A stretch of 12,619 bases of DNA from UBA10002 sp964373775 (GCA_964373775.1 CAYJWA010000027.1:1-12619); one strand, 5' to 3'; numbered from the stretch's first letter, positions 5,444 to 12,041 are shown. Program-made: numbers and translations. The notes: generated by a model from the sequence alone, not told the origin.

Positions 5444-5492
5444 TTGACTTTTGACTTTTAACAGTTAACAGTCAATAGTTAACGGTCAATGG
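5444..5492. repeat. Period-7 tract holding the divergent promoter region
   Basis: Seven consecutive 7-base units: TTGACTT twice, TTAACAG twice, then more diverged units ending TCAATGG. The last unit contains the ATG of the TrmH-like gene. The second TTGACT (5451-5456) lies 17 bp from AATAGT (5474-5479), a plausible -35/-10 pair whose -10 ends 9 bases before ATG 5489. Confidence 0.75.
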
Positions 5493-5953
5493 TGTACTTG
5501 ATTCTGCATAATGTACGCAGTGTGCATAATGTCGCTTCTATCTTCCGCACGGCGGACGCGGCGGGAGTTGCAAAAATATATCTGACTGGATATACGGCAA
5601 TTCCTTTTGACCGGTTCGGCAGAAAGCGGAAGGATTTTGCAAAGGTGTCGCTTGGCGCGGAAGAGAGTGTGCCGTGGGAACATCACACAAGCGCGGGTTC
5701 GCTTGTGCGCGAGTTGCGAAAGAAAAAGGTGTATTGCGTTGCCGTTGAACAGGCGAAAGAATCGGTTGATTATCGGCGCGTTCGCGTCCGTCAGCGTACA
5801 GCTTTTCTCTTTGGCAACGAGGTATCAGGATTATCGTCTTCTTTGCTCAAGCACTGCGATGCGGTTGCCGAAATCCCCATGCGCGGCAGAAAGGAATCGC
5901 TCAATGTTGCGGTGGCTGCGGGGATTGTGCTATTCAACGCGGCGACTGAATAA
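5489..5953 (+). CDS. TrmH/SpoU-family RNA 2'-O-methyltransferase
   Basis: 154 residues, the length of a bare SPOUT domain. Motif 1 is HNVRSVHNVASIFRTADAAG (7-26), motif 2 FLFGNEVSGL (107-115) with the Glu after Asn, and motif 3 IPMRGRKESLNVAVAAGIVL (129-148). These form the trefoil-knot SAM site and bind the target ribose. It methylates tRNA or rRNA 2'-OH; the substrate cannot be told. There is no extra RNA-binding domain of the kind found in RlmB or long TrmH. ATG 5489 (or the adjacent GTG 5492) lies in a period-7 tract and has no Shine-Dalgarno. It is convergent with the gene at 6048-6977. Confidence 0.85.
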   Translation: MVYLILHNVRSVHNVASIFRTADAAGVAKIYLTGYTAIPFDRFGRKRKDFAKVSLGAEESVPWEHHTSAGSLVRELRKKKVYCVAVEQAKESVDYRRVRVRQRTAFLFGNEVSGLSSSLLKHCDAVAEIPMRGRKESLNVAVAAGIVLFNAATE

Positions 5954-6052
5954 CAGATGACAAATAACTGAATCACTGAATAACCAAACGATACCGAGAC
6001 GATGCCTTGTGATTCTGTTATTCAGTGATGAGTGATTCGATTATCGGTTAAT
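5951..6052. repeat. Inverted period-7 tract between convergent genes
   Basis: The left arm has loosely 7-base-spaced units (TAACAGA, TGACAAA); the right arm has GATTCTG, GTGATGA, GTGATTC and similar. ATCACTGAATAAC (5972-5984) recurs exactly inverted at 6017-6029, giving a 13-bp stem with a 32-base loop. Both gene stops lie in or at the edge of the tract. It may act as a two-way terminator, though no clear T-run follows. Confidence 0.55.
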
Positions 6053-6977
6053 AGCCGTACGCGCTTATCAGTTTGCCGTCCGCATCCAGGAGCTCAATAA
6101 CCTCGCGCCGCGCCCGCCAGACCGGTTCGCCGCGGCCGAGGTAGATGCGCCACTCTCCGCGGTAAAAATCCGGTTCGTTTTTGTGGAGCGCCACGCACTG
6201 TCCGTAGCTTATTTTTTTGAACACATACGCCTGGCAGTTTCCATCATTCGCGAGATGCACGGGAAGCGCGCCGGATGGCGAGGTGCATCCTGGAAATGAG
6301 GAGATATAGTCAATGCACGCTTCGCTTAATTGCGCCGCAGAGTCCGCGGAGAGTTCTTGCGCAGGAGACGGACATTCTCGGGGAAGCGACGGCGTAAAAC
6401 TAGTGCCCTGTGAAAAGAAGCCGGTGCATTTGTTGATGCGGAATGACATTCCGTTCGGCGAGTAGCCCGTGATGATGTAGGCGCGTTCTCCCGGCGCCAG
6501 AGAAACCGCATCTCCCTCGCCGACACCCCCGGGGTACGGGAGCCGCCACGCTCTCGGAATTGTAACGATTAGATGGCTCACCGCACTTTTGAGAGCGAGT
6601 CCGGTGAGCGACACCGGCGCGGTATTCGCGCTCGCCGCCTGGATGAGCACATATTCGCTCGCCGCGTTCGCTCCGCGGGAGAGCGAGGAGATTGCGATTT
6701 TTCCGCGCAAGGGGGATGCATTCGCATCCGCTTCCGCTTGCTTTACCTGCTGCTGGAGTTTTGTTACTTGTGTTTCGGCTTGCTTTATTTGCTCTCCGAT
6801 TTCCTGCTCTTTTGTTTTTGGGGCAGGCGGTTCTACCGGAGCAGTACTATACTGAACCGCGACCGTGGAGGTGGCGGGCGAAAAGAGCGAGCCGCCTTTG
6901 CGCGTGCTCCAGCCCGTGTAGGCCAAGACCGCGACAACAAGGACGAAACCGAAGAACCATTGGAGGTCGCTATGCAT
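6048..6977 (-). CDS. Membrane-anchored coiled-coil protein with LTD-like domain and six cysteines
   Basis: 309 residues. A hydrophobic segment (about 7-22) serves as an N-terminal anchor or signal. Next are a Pro-rich spacer (40-53), a Gln/Lys/Glu coiled coil (about 56-86) and a beta-rich region (about 92-190: KIAISSLS, SEYVLIQAAS, VSLTGLALKS, LAPGERAYI) resembling lamin-tail domains often found on CPR surface proteins. The C-terminal part carries Cys 184, 202, 221, 231, 248 and 261, a number suited to three disulfides, and ends ISYGQCVALH...EWRIYLGRGEPVW. A cell-surface role is inferred; the LTD call is from pattern only. AT-rich promoter-like sequence (TGGTATCTA, about 6983-6991 on the minus strand) lies just before ATG 6977. 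No Shine-Dalgarno. Confidence 0.65.
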   Translation of the reverse strand: MHSDLQWFFGFVLVVAVLAYTGWSTRKGGSLFSPATSTVAVQYSTAPVEPPAPKTKEQEIGEQIKQAETQVTKLQQQVKQAEADANASPLRGKIAISSLSRGANAASEYVLIQAASANTAPVSLTGLALKSAVSHLIVTIPRAWRLPYPGGVGEGDAVSLAPGERAYIITGYSPNGMSFRINKCTGFFSQGTSFTPSLPRECPSPAQELSADSAAQLSEACIDYISSFPGCTSPSGALPVHLANDGNCQAYVFKKISYGQCVALHKNEPDFYRGEWRIYLGRGEPVWRARREVIELLDADGKLISAYGY

Positions 6978-6984
6978 GATATAG

Positions 6985-7028
6985 ATACCAATATACTAAT
7001 GGTACTAATGATACTAATTGATGCGAAT
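6985..7028. repeat. Tandem 9-base tract in divergent spacer
   Basis: ATACTAATG, GTACTAATG and ATACTAATT follow each other at 6993-7019, flanked by weaker copies. This is the only tract here with a clear period of 9 rather than 7. It lies between the divergent genes at 6977 and 7067. Confidence 0.7.
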
Positions 7029-7048
7029 AAAAACCAGTAGGAAGAGCA

Positions 7049-7057
7049 TGTTATACT
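7049..7057 (+). promoter_or_regulatory. Extended -10 promoter of the amidase gene
   Basis: TG-T-TATACT ends 9 bases before GTG 7067, predicting a leader of only 2-3 nt. Confidence 0.5.
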
Positions 7058-7066
7058 ATTTGCATT

Positions 7067-8296
7067 GTGAATCGTATTTTATTTTTACTCCTTGTTTCGC
7101 TTGGGGGTGTCGCTATCGCCGTGGGCTCTGTGGTGTTTGTCTCGCAAGAGTTTTCTTTTGCGGATGTCCGGGCTTTGGCCGCAAGCGTTTTTTTCGTGGA
7201 CAGCGTAACCGCGGACGGCCTTCGGCAGAAATATGCGCGCGCGGCGCGCGGCGACAGCAAAGTGAAGATTCTCATTGTGCCCGGACACGACAACGGCTCC
7301 TGGGGGACGGAGTTCCGCGGTGTGCGCGAAGCGGATATGACCGCAGCGGTCGGAGAGGAACTCGCGCGGCTTCTCTCTGCTGATGATGAATACGAGCCGG
7401 TCTTGGTGCGCACACGGCAGGATTATGCAAAAGAGTTTCGGGATTACTTTGCCGAGGAGCGGACTTCTGTTCAGGCATTTGTGGCGAACAAAAAACAGGT
7501 GATGAAGGACTTGATTAAAGCCGGCAGGATTCACCGCGCCACCGGGGTGGTACATAACACCGCGCCGTTTGATGTAGTATGGAAACTCTACGGAGTGAAC
7601 CGGTGGGCAAATGACCACGGCGCTGATGTAGTCCTCCATCTTCACTTTAACGATTATCCCGGGCGGACATATCACCGCGAAGGCCGCTACAATGGATTCT
7701 CCATTTACACCCCGGAAAAACAGTTCTCAAACTCTCGGGCGAGCCGCGCGCTCGCGGAGGCGTTTTTTGCGCAGTTCTCCAAGTTCTTTGCCGCAAGCAA
7801 CTTTCCTCTGGAAGACAGCGGCATTGTGCCTGACCAAGACCTCATCGCAGTCGGCGCATATAACACGCTTGATGCCGCGGGTCTGCTCATTGAGTACGGT
7901 TACATCTATGAAGAACGGTTCAAGGAGAGGGCGGTCCGCGAGGCATTCCTCAAAGAACTCGCTCTGCAGACCTACATTGGGCTCAATAATTTTTTCGGCA
8001 GTCCAAAAGAATCCCTGCGTAGGTATCAGACCACATTTCTTCCGTATGCATGGGAGGCGCCGCTTTCGCAGGGGGTTTCGGCACAGCCGTCCGTGCTCTC
8101 GCTCCAAGCCGCGCTTCTTTTTGAGGCAATCTACCCGCCGGAAGGGGACAAACGAGCATGCCCCATTACCGGCAGTTTCGGCCCCTGCACCGCGCGCGCC
8201 GTTTCGGCATTTCAAGAAAAGTACGGCATCGCGCCCGCCTCGGGCATCGCGGGCGCGCAGACGCTTGCAAAGCTTAATGAACTCTATTCAAAGTAA
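7067..8296 (+). CDS. N-acetylmuramoyl-L-alanine amidase with peptidoglycan-binding domain
   Basis: 409 residues. The N-terminal hydrophobic stretch (4-26) is a signal anchor. The amidase_3-type domain (about 66-305) shows VPGHDNGSWG with His74, READ with Glu88 and HLHFND with His193 as zinc ligands, and LLIEYGY with Glu276 as probable catalytic acid. The segment between Glu88 and His193 is long, as common in CPR homologues. The C-terminus (about 340-409) is a PG_binding_1 repeat (SLQAALLFEAIY, CPITGSFGPCTARAVSAFQEKYG). Its two Cys could form a disulfide, fitting the VKOR nearby. It should cleave the amide bond between MurNAc and the stem peptide outside the membrane. The start is GTG 7067, chosen from the -10 position and the signal anchor. 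Confidence 0.85.
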   Translation: MNRILFLLLVSLGGVAIAVGSVVFVSQEFSFADVRALAASVFFVDSVTADGLRQKYARAARGDSKVKILIVPGHDNGSWGTEFRGVREADMTAAVGEELARLLSADDEYEPVLVRTRQDYAKEFRDYFAEERTSVQAFVANKKQVMKDLIKAGRIHRATGVVHNTAPFDVVWKLYGVNRWANDHGADVVLHLHFNDYPGRTYHREGRYNGFSIYTPEKQFSNSRASRALAEAFFAQFSKFFAASNFPLEDSGIVPDQDLIAVGAYNTLDAAGLLIEYGYIYEERFKERAVREAFLKELALQTYIGLNNFFGSPKESLRRYQTTFLPYAWEAPLSQGVSAQPSVLSLQAALLFEAIYPPEGDKRACPITGSFGPCTARAVSAFQEKYGIAPASGIAGAQTLAKLNELYSK

Positions 8297-8386
8297 GTCA
8301 AAAGTTCGAAGCTCTCCGTTCGAAGAAATTTCATTTTTTTAATGTTCGAAGTTCTTCGAGCTTCTGACTTAGAGCTTCGAGTTTAT
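8291..8386. repeat. Period-7 tract between convergent amidase and Mur ligase genes
   Basis: Units such as TTCGAAG (8305, 8319, 8345) and AGCTTCG/AGCTTCT are spaced by 7. The left arm (AAGTCAAAAGTTCGAAGCTC) and the right arm (GAGCTTCTGACTT) are reverse complements apart from one missing 7-base unit. TCGAAGAA (8320-8327) can also pair with TTCTTCGA (8352-8359) around a T-rich loop. Both genes' stop codons lie within the tract; it may end transcription from both sides. Confidence 0.65.
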
Positions 8387-9633
8387 CGTTGCGCGAGAAT
8401 CTTCGCCAGTTCCTCTCGCGCAACGGCGGCGTCATCCCACGGCTCCTTCTGCCCATGCGGCCACATGATAAAGGGGTCGGTGCCCTTGCCGGTGATAAGG
8501 ACAGCATCGCCTTTACTGGCGCGGTGAAGCGCTTCGCGAATTGCGGCGCGCCGAGCGAGAATCAGAGTTGGCTGCTTGTGTTGTATTCCGGTCGCCATCT
8601 CGTGGATGATGTGTTCCGGGTCCTCGTCGTAGGGGTCTTCGTTGGTCAGAATTATCTCGTCGCAGTATCTCTCCGCAATGCCCGCCATCACGGGACGCTT
8701 CCACCGGTCTCTGCCGCCGCCCGTATTGCCGAGTACGCAGATGCGGTACTTGCCGGCGTAGGTCTGATAGAGTTTTTCAAGTGAATTGGGGGTGTGCGCA
8801 TAATCAACAATGACCGAAAAATCAGCCCCTTCTATCTTCTCCGCCCGTCCCCGAATGCTCGTTATTTTTGCAATGCCGTCACGAATCTTTTCAATCGGGA
8901 TACCAGCCGCCGCCGCGAAGCTCCCGGCGGCGAGGATATTATAGAGATTAAACTCGCCGGGAAGTTTTGAGTTGATACGCGCGCCTCGCCACTCAAACGC
9001 AACTCCTTCAGACGAGACAACAGGATTGCCCGCATCTTTTTTTGTATAGATAATCTCTGCGCCAGCGGTGAAGACCTCCAAAAACTTCGGCGCTTCTTTA
9101 TCGTCTCCATTCACCACCAGGATTTTGCCGCGTTTCCGCGAGCGCTCCAGCGCCCGCGCAAGCGAGACCTTTGCCGCCACATAATTCTCATACGAACCGT
9201 GCGATTCTATATGTTCCGGCGCAAGGTTGGTGAAAATCAGCGCGTCAAGTGAAATAAACTTATGACGAAACTGCCGCGCGCCTTCGGAGGTCATCTCTAT
9301 GACCGCGTGCGTGCAGTTCGCGCGCACCGCGCGGCGCAAGAACCGCTGCAAGAAGAACCGTCCCGGCATCGTCATCTTGTGGAGATTGCGCTCCTTCTTC
9401 TCTCCAATTTTGAAATGAATGGTAGAAGCGTGCGCGGTTTTATAGCCCGCCTCATCAAGAACCGCGCTTACCAATTCCACCACCGAACTCTTGCCTTTTG
9501 TTCCCGTTACGGCAATGACCTTCAGTTTGCGCGAAGGAAATCCAAAGATTACGGCGCTCAAAAGCGCGAGCAAGTAGTGGTAGGGAGCAAAGAGAAAACG
9601 AGGTGTTATTGTGCGAAGAAAATCCATAATCAT
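8383..9633 (-). CDS. MurE-like Mur ligase, N-terminal domain missing
   Basis: 416 residues. It starts with a hydrophobic region (about 8-33) and goes directly to the ATP-binding loop GTKGKSS (44-50). TNLAPEHIESHGSYENYVAAK ends with Lys155 at the position of the carbamylated lysine. The C-terminal domain has VIVDYAHTPNSLEKL (274-288), GNTGGGRDRWKRP and TNEDPYDEDP (330-339), the MurE-type DNPR region in altered form. MurE of model bacteria is near 490 residues with an N-terminal UDP-binding domain that is absent here; a short hydrophobic stretch replaces it. The likely role is adding the third amino acid to UDP-MurNAc-dipeptide, but substrate choice cannot be read. It overlaps ruvA by 4 bases (ATGA), so both are cotranscribed. 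Confidence 0.8.
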   Translation of the reverse strand: MIMDFLRTITPRFLFAPYHYLLALLSAVIFGFPSRKLKVIAVTGTKGKSSVVELVSAVLDEAGYKTAHASTIHFKIGEKKERNLHKMTMPGRFFLQRFLRRAVRANCTHAVIEMTSEGARQFRHKFISLDALIFTNLAPEHIESHGSYENYVAAKVSLARALERSRKRGKILVVNGDDKEAPKFLEVFTAGAEIIYTKKDAGNPVVSSEGVAFEWRGARINSKLPGEFNLYNILAAGSFAAAAGIPIEKIRDGIAKITSIRGRAEKIEGADFSVIVDYAHTPNSLEKLYQTYAGKYRICVLGNTGGGRDRWKRPVMAGIAERYCDEIILTNEDPYDEDPEHIIHEMATGIQHKQPTLILARRAAIREALHRASKGDAVLITGKGTDPFIMWPHGQKEPWDDAAVAREELAKILAQR

Positions 9634-10193
9634 TTGCCGAGCAGTTTCAGCGCCTGTTTTACCCGCTCGCTTGTTCCAGTAACTTCTCTCGCGACTGCTT
9701 TGAGCGCCTCGCGCGCTTCGCCGTGCGAATAGCCGAGCGACTTCAGGGCCTCAAGAGCGTCAACTTCTTCTTTAAGTCCAGGACCTTCTTCGCTCGCGCC
9801 GAGTTTTTCTTTGAGTTCCAGAATTATTTTTTCCGCAGTTTTTCTGCCGATGCCGGAAATTTTCGTCAGGTATGCGGTCTCGCCAGAGGTAATGGAGCGG
9901 CGCAATGTTTCTGGAGTCGCGACATTCAAGATGTTCAGCGCGGTCTTGGGACCGATGCCGGGGACGCCGAGGAGAAGTTCAAAAAGTTTTAAGTCGTCAG
10001 TTTCAAGGAAGCCGAACAGGTCTTCACTGTCTTCGCGCACCGCGTGGTGCGTTTTGAGTTTTGCGACAGTACCGATTTTGAGCCGGCGGAGCGTGTCTTC
10101 GGTGACGAAAACGCGGTAGCCAACCCCGCCGACGTCGAGGATGACGAACCGCGCGGCTTTTTCGGAAACAGTGCCGGAAAGATATGAAATCAT
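9630..10193 (-). CDS. ruvA: Holliday junction branch migration protein RuvA
   Basis: 187 residues with all three domains: the N-terminal OB fold (1-62, opening MISYLSGTV and including GGVGYRVFV), two helix-hairpin-helix motifs (LLGVPGIGPKTALNIL and LTKISGIGRKTAEKII) and the C-terminal RuvB-contacting helices (VDALEALKSLGYSHGEAREALKAV). It binds four-way junctions with RuvB, which is not in the window. It is the first gene of a two-gene unit with the Mur ligase. The -10 TATACT (10201-10206) ends 7 bases before the ATG and is made from the period-7 tract at 10201-10235. Confidence 0.95.
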   Translation of the reverse strand: MISYLSGTVSEKAARFVILDVGGVGYRVFVTEDTLRRLKIGTVAKLKTHHAVREDSEDLFGFLETDDLKLFELLLGVPGIGPKTALNILNVATPETLRRSITSGETAYLTKISGIGRKTAEKIILELKEKLGASEEGPGLKEEVDALEALKSLGYSHGEAREALKAVAREVTGTSERVKQALKLLGK

Positions 10194-10200
10194 GTCTGAA

Positions 10201-10235
10201 AGTATATAGTAGATAGTACTTAGTAGATAGACCAG
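10201..10235. repeat. Period-7 tract carrying the ruvA -10
   Basis: Five 7-base units: AGTATAT, AGTAGAT (twice), AGTACTT and AGACCAG. The first unit, read on the minus strand, is the ruvA -10 hexamer TATACT (no TG extension). Confidence 0.8.
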
Positions 10236-10243
10236 AAAAAAAA

Positions 10244-10272
10244 TTGCCTTTTTTCATTTTGTCTGCTACGCT
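10244..10272 (+). promoter_or_regulatory. Probable rpsT promoter
   Basis: TTGCCT (10244-10249), a 17-bp spacer ending TGC, and TACGCT (10267-10272) form a -35/extended -10 pair. It predicts a leader of about 45 nt, most of it the period-7 tract at 10288-10322. Confidence 0.5.
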
Positions 10273-10287
10273 TTCTTTGCTTTGATT

Positions 10288-10322
10288 CCTAGTGCCTAAG
10301 GCCTAGATTCTAGCCCCTAACA
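10288..10322 (+). repeat. Period-7 tract in the rpsT leader
   Basis: Five 7-base units related to CCTAGTG (CCTAAGG, CCTAGAT, TCTAGCC, CCTAACA), ending just before ATG 10324. There is no Shine-Dalgarno between tract and start. Confidence 0.8.
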
Positions 10323-10323
10323 C

Positions 10324-10587
10324 ATGGCGATAACTAGTTCAGCCAAAAAAGCCCACCGCGCCTCGCTCCGCAAGCGGGTCTTTAACCTGCGTAGAAAGCA
10401 AGCGATTAACGAGGCAGTGAAGAACATCAAAAAACTTGTTTTGGAAAAGAAACTGACTGAAGCAGCAAAGCTCCTTCCGCTCGCCTACAAAGCATACGAT
10501 AAAGCGGCAAAAGAGCACACGATCCGCAAAGGCGCGGCAGACCGCAAAAAATCCCGCCTTGCGCATTTCATTCAGACGGCAAAGTAA
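10324..10587 (+). CDS. rpsT: 30S ribosomal protein S20
   Basis: 87 residues, the normal length. The N-terminus MAITSSAKKAHRASLRKRVFN matches the basic S20 start, followed by LRRKQAINEAVKNIKKLV, LLPLAYKAYDKAAKEHTIRKGAADRKKSRLAHFI and the three-helix pattern that binds the 5' domain of 16S rRNA. It stands alone with its own promoter. A weak hairpin (AGCACT...GGCGCTTTT, about 10590-10607) may end it before the convergent tRNA-Arg. Confidence 0.95.
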   Translation: MAITSSAKKAHRASLRKRVFNLRRKQAINEAVKNIKKLVLEKKLTEAAKLLPLAYKAYDKAAKEHTIRKGAADRKKSRLAHFIQTAK

Positions 10588-10619
10588 AGAGCACTGCGAG
10601 GCGCTTTTACTTCTAATAA

Positions 10620-10691
10620 TCCTCTCGACAGGAATTGAACCTGTATTTTACCCTCCGCAGGGGTATGTCCTATCCGTTGGACGACGAGAGG
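10620..10691 (-). tRNA. tRNA-Arg(GCG)
   Basis: Minus-strand cloverleaf. Acceptor CCTCTCG/CGAGAGG with discriminator A; D arm GTCC-AACGGATA-GGAC; anticodon arm TACCC-CTGCGGA-GGGTA, so position 33 is T and the anticodon is GCG; T arm ACAGG-TTCAATT-CCTGT. CCA is not encoded. Most bacteria read CGU/CGC/CGA with a deaminated ACG anticodon, so G34 here is unusual. Confidence 0.93.
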
Positions 10692-10729
10692 GAGGTTAAC
10701 AAAACTTATCACCAACAATTAACAACCTA

Positions 10730-10761
10730 CCCCGCATAGTAAAGCAAAGCTTACTACGGGG
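10730..10761. repeat. Strong hairpin in spacer
   Basis: CCCCG and CGGGG enclose TAGTAA/TTACTA and GC/GC with an AAA loop. It lies between tRNA-Arg and the membrane-protein gene at 10847. On the minus strand it could end transcription of that gene, but no T-run follows directly. Confidence 0.5.
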
Positions 10762-10801
10762 CAAGCAACAAAAAGGGACAAAACAAAAGACACCTTTCTT
10801 T

Positions 10802-10840
10802 TCCGCGTCAGTTCGCGTGAAGTCAGCGTTGGTCTGCGCG
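10802..10840. repeat. Short tract with 10-11 base spacing
   Basis: GCG(T/C) cores recur at 10805, 10815, 10826 and 10836. It is a weakly repetitive stretch before the stop of the gene at 10847. Confidence 0.35.
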
Positions 10841-10846
10841 GCTTTG

Positions 10847-11305
10847 CTAAAACCCCAGATATTCCATAATTTTCCGCGACAGCGGTTCGTGAAGCTCTTC
10901 TTCCGGAAGGTACTGCAGCAAGAATTTACGCACGGTTTCGGGATTTGTGTCAGCAAGCGGAATGATGAGGTACGGGGAGAGCATTTTCTGCGATTTGACG
11001 ATAATTCTCGGCTCTCCATATTCCTCCTCAACCCAGAATGATTCAAGCACATTCCACGGATACGCGATTCTCCCTTCGCGAATGCCCCGCTCTGTCAGGC
11101 GGAAGGCGATAAGCGGCGGCTTTATGCGGTTTCCGAGGGAGAGGGTTATGGTGCTGATGAGGATAAAGACCGCGAAGAGAATGTTATCCAGGATAATAGA
11201 AGTAATGATGATGGAGAGCGCGATAATCGCAACTGCCCAGTACCAGTCCGGGCTTCGTTTGCGCGGCTGTCGCGTATGTGCTTCCCAGTGAAGTTCTTCG
11301 TTCAT
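10847..11305 (-). CDS. Two-TM membrane protein, unknown function
   Basis: 152 residues. A short basic N-terminus (HTRQPRKRSPDWYW) precedes two hydrophobic segments (about 23-40 and 43-58). The cytoplasmic-side C-terminal region (about 65-152) alternates strands (AFRLTERGIREG, YPWNVLESFWVEEE, PRIIVKS, SPYLIIPL) and ends in helices (PETVRKFLLQYLP, SRKIMEYLGF), resembling the PH-like domains of small bacterial membrane proteins common in CPR. No catalytic motif is seen. It is a single gene with no partner on its strand. The start ATG 11305 has no Shine-Dalgarno. Confidence 0.7.
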   Translation of the reverse strand: MNEELHWEAHTRQPRKRSPDWYWAVAIIALSIIITSIILDNILFAVFILISTITLSLGNRIKPPLIAFRLTERGIREGRIAYPWNVLESFWVEEEYGEPRIIVKSQKMLSPYLIIPLADTNPETVRKFLLQYLPEEELHEPLSRKIMEYLGF

Positions 11306-11330
11306 ATATGCTCAATAACTTAAGAAACTT

Positions 11331-11490
11331 TCCAAAACACAAATTGCCCAAAATCCAAACAAACCACAAACCTCTCAAAACACAAATTGGTCTTTTCGTT
11401 TGGATTTTCCCCCGAAGGGTGGACGCACTGCGTTTTGGTAGGTTTGTCTGGATACTGGATACTGCGCTTTGTGTTTCAAGAGGGTGTTTC
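11331..11490. repeat. Long repetitive spacer with opposed period-7 tracts
   Basis: This spacer (11306-11551) has no supported gene. Its left half has 7-base units such as ACAAACC (twice, 11359-11372), ACACAAA and TCCAAAA. Its right half has GGATACT twice (11450-11463) and GTGTTTC. CAAAACACAAATTG occurs twice (11333 and 11376). AAAATCCAAAC near 11350 is inverted as GTTTGGATTTT near 11399. ACACAAA (11380) faces TTTGTGT near 11469. The two halves could fold on each other. Confidence 0.6.
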
Positions 11491-11551
11491 GCGCCTCGGA
11501 TGTATGTACAGTTGAATGTAACTATGAGCGGATGTTAAAGGTATCTATTGG

Positions 11552-12004
11552 TCACGCGCTTACCGGTATGAGGGCCTTGAGGTTTATTCCGTATAGATTC
11601 ATCGCCGCAAAGAAGATGGTGGCGCAGAGAAGCGCGGAGATAATGCACCAGGTGCACCACTGCCGGAGGATGAATAATTGTACGATAATAAGGTAGAGCG
11701 AGAAAAGGAAAGCGATGAGAGAGAGCGCGAAGAGGATGACAGAGGGAAACGATTGCGAGAGGGCGGGCGCCGCAAGAAAAAGAATGTAGGCCGCAACGAT
11801 AATGGTGTAATAGATAACGCCGAGGACTTCAACCGGCATATCCATAAACCGCGAATACCTGCTGTGAATCACCGGGTCGCAGGAGTGCCCAATGGGGCAG
11901 GTGAGCGGCTCATGGAGACGTTTCTTTCGGTGGATATAGAGCGCGATGCAGACCCCGCAAAACGCGCAGGCGATAATGATGAAATGCAAAACCGATGCGG
12001 ACAT
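11552..12004 (-). CDS. Vitamin K epoxide reductase (VKOR) family protein
   Basis: 150 residues with four or five hydrophobic segments. Loop cysteines Cys36 and Cys42 (TCPIGHSCDPVIHS) precede SRFMDMPVEVLGVIYY. The redox pair is CTWC (117-120) at the start of a later helix. This is the bacterial VKOR pattern: it re-oxidises a DsbA-like thiol oxidase and passes electrons to quinone. No thioredoxin domain is fused and no dsbA is in the window. The open frame extends upstream to 12397, but the extended -10 at 12011-12019 ends 6 bases before ATG 12004, the family starts here, and the upstream part overlaps the divergent gene. Confidence 0.85.
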   Translation of the reverse strand: MSASVLHFIIIACAFCGVCIALYIHRKKRLHEPLTCPIGHSCDPVIHSRYSRFMDMPVEVLGVIYYTIIVAAYILFLAAPALSQSFPSVILFALSLIAFLFSLYLIIVQLFILRQWCTWCIISALLCATIFFAAMNLYGINLKALIPVSA

Positions 12005-12010
12005 GCGAAT

Positions 12011-12019
12011 AGTGTAGCA
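12011..12019 (-). promoter_or_regulatory. Extended -10 promoter of VKOR
   Basis: Minus-strand TG-C-TACACT ends 6 bases before ATG 12004, again predicting a leaderless mRNA. Confidence 0.5.
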
Positions 12020-12041
12020 TACGCAGTCCCGTCCTAAAATC

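Noticed and set aside
7692..8342. 216-residue plus-strand frame inside the amidase gene
   Set aside because: It is an alternate frame of the amidase, rich in Arg/Ser and without motifs, while the amidase frame has conserved zinc ligands.
11278..11538. 86-residue plus-strand frame in the repetitive spacer
   Set aside because: It is made mostly of period-7 tract sequence, has no promoter or motif, and overlaps the start of the gene at 10847-11305.
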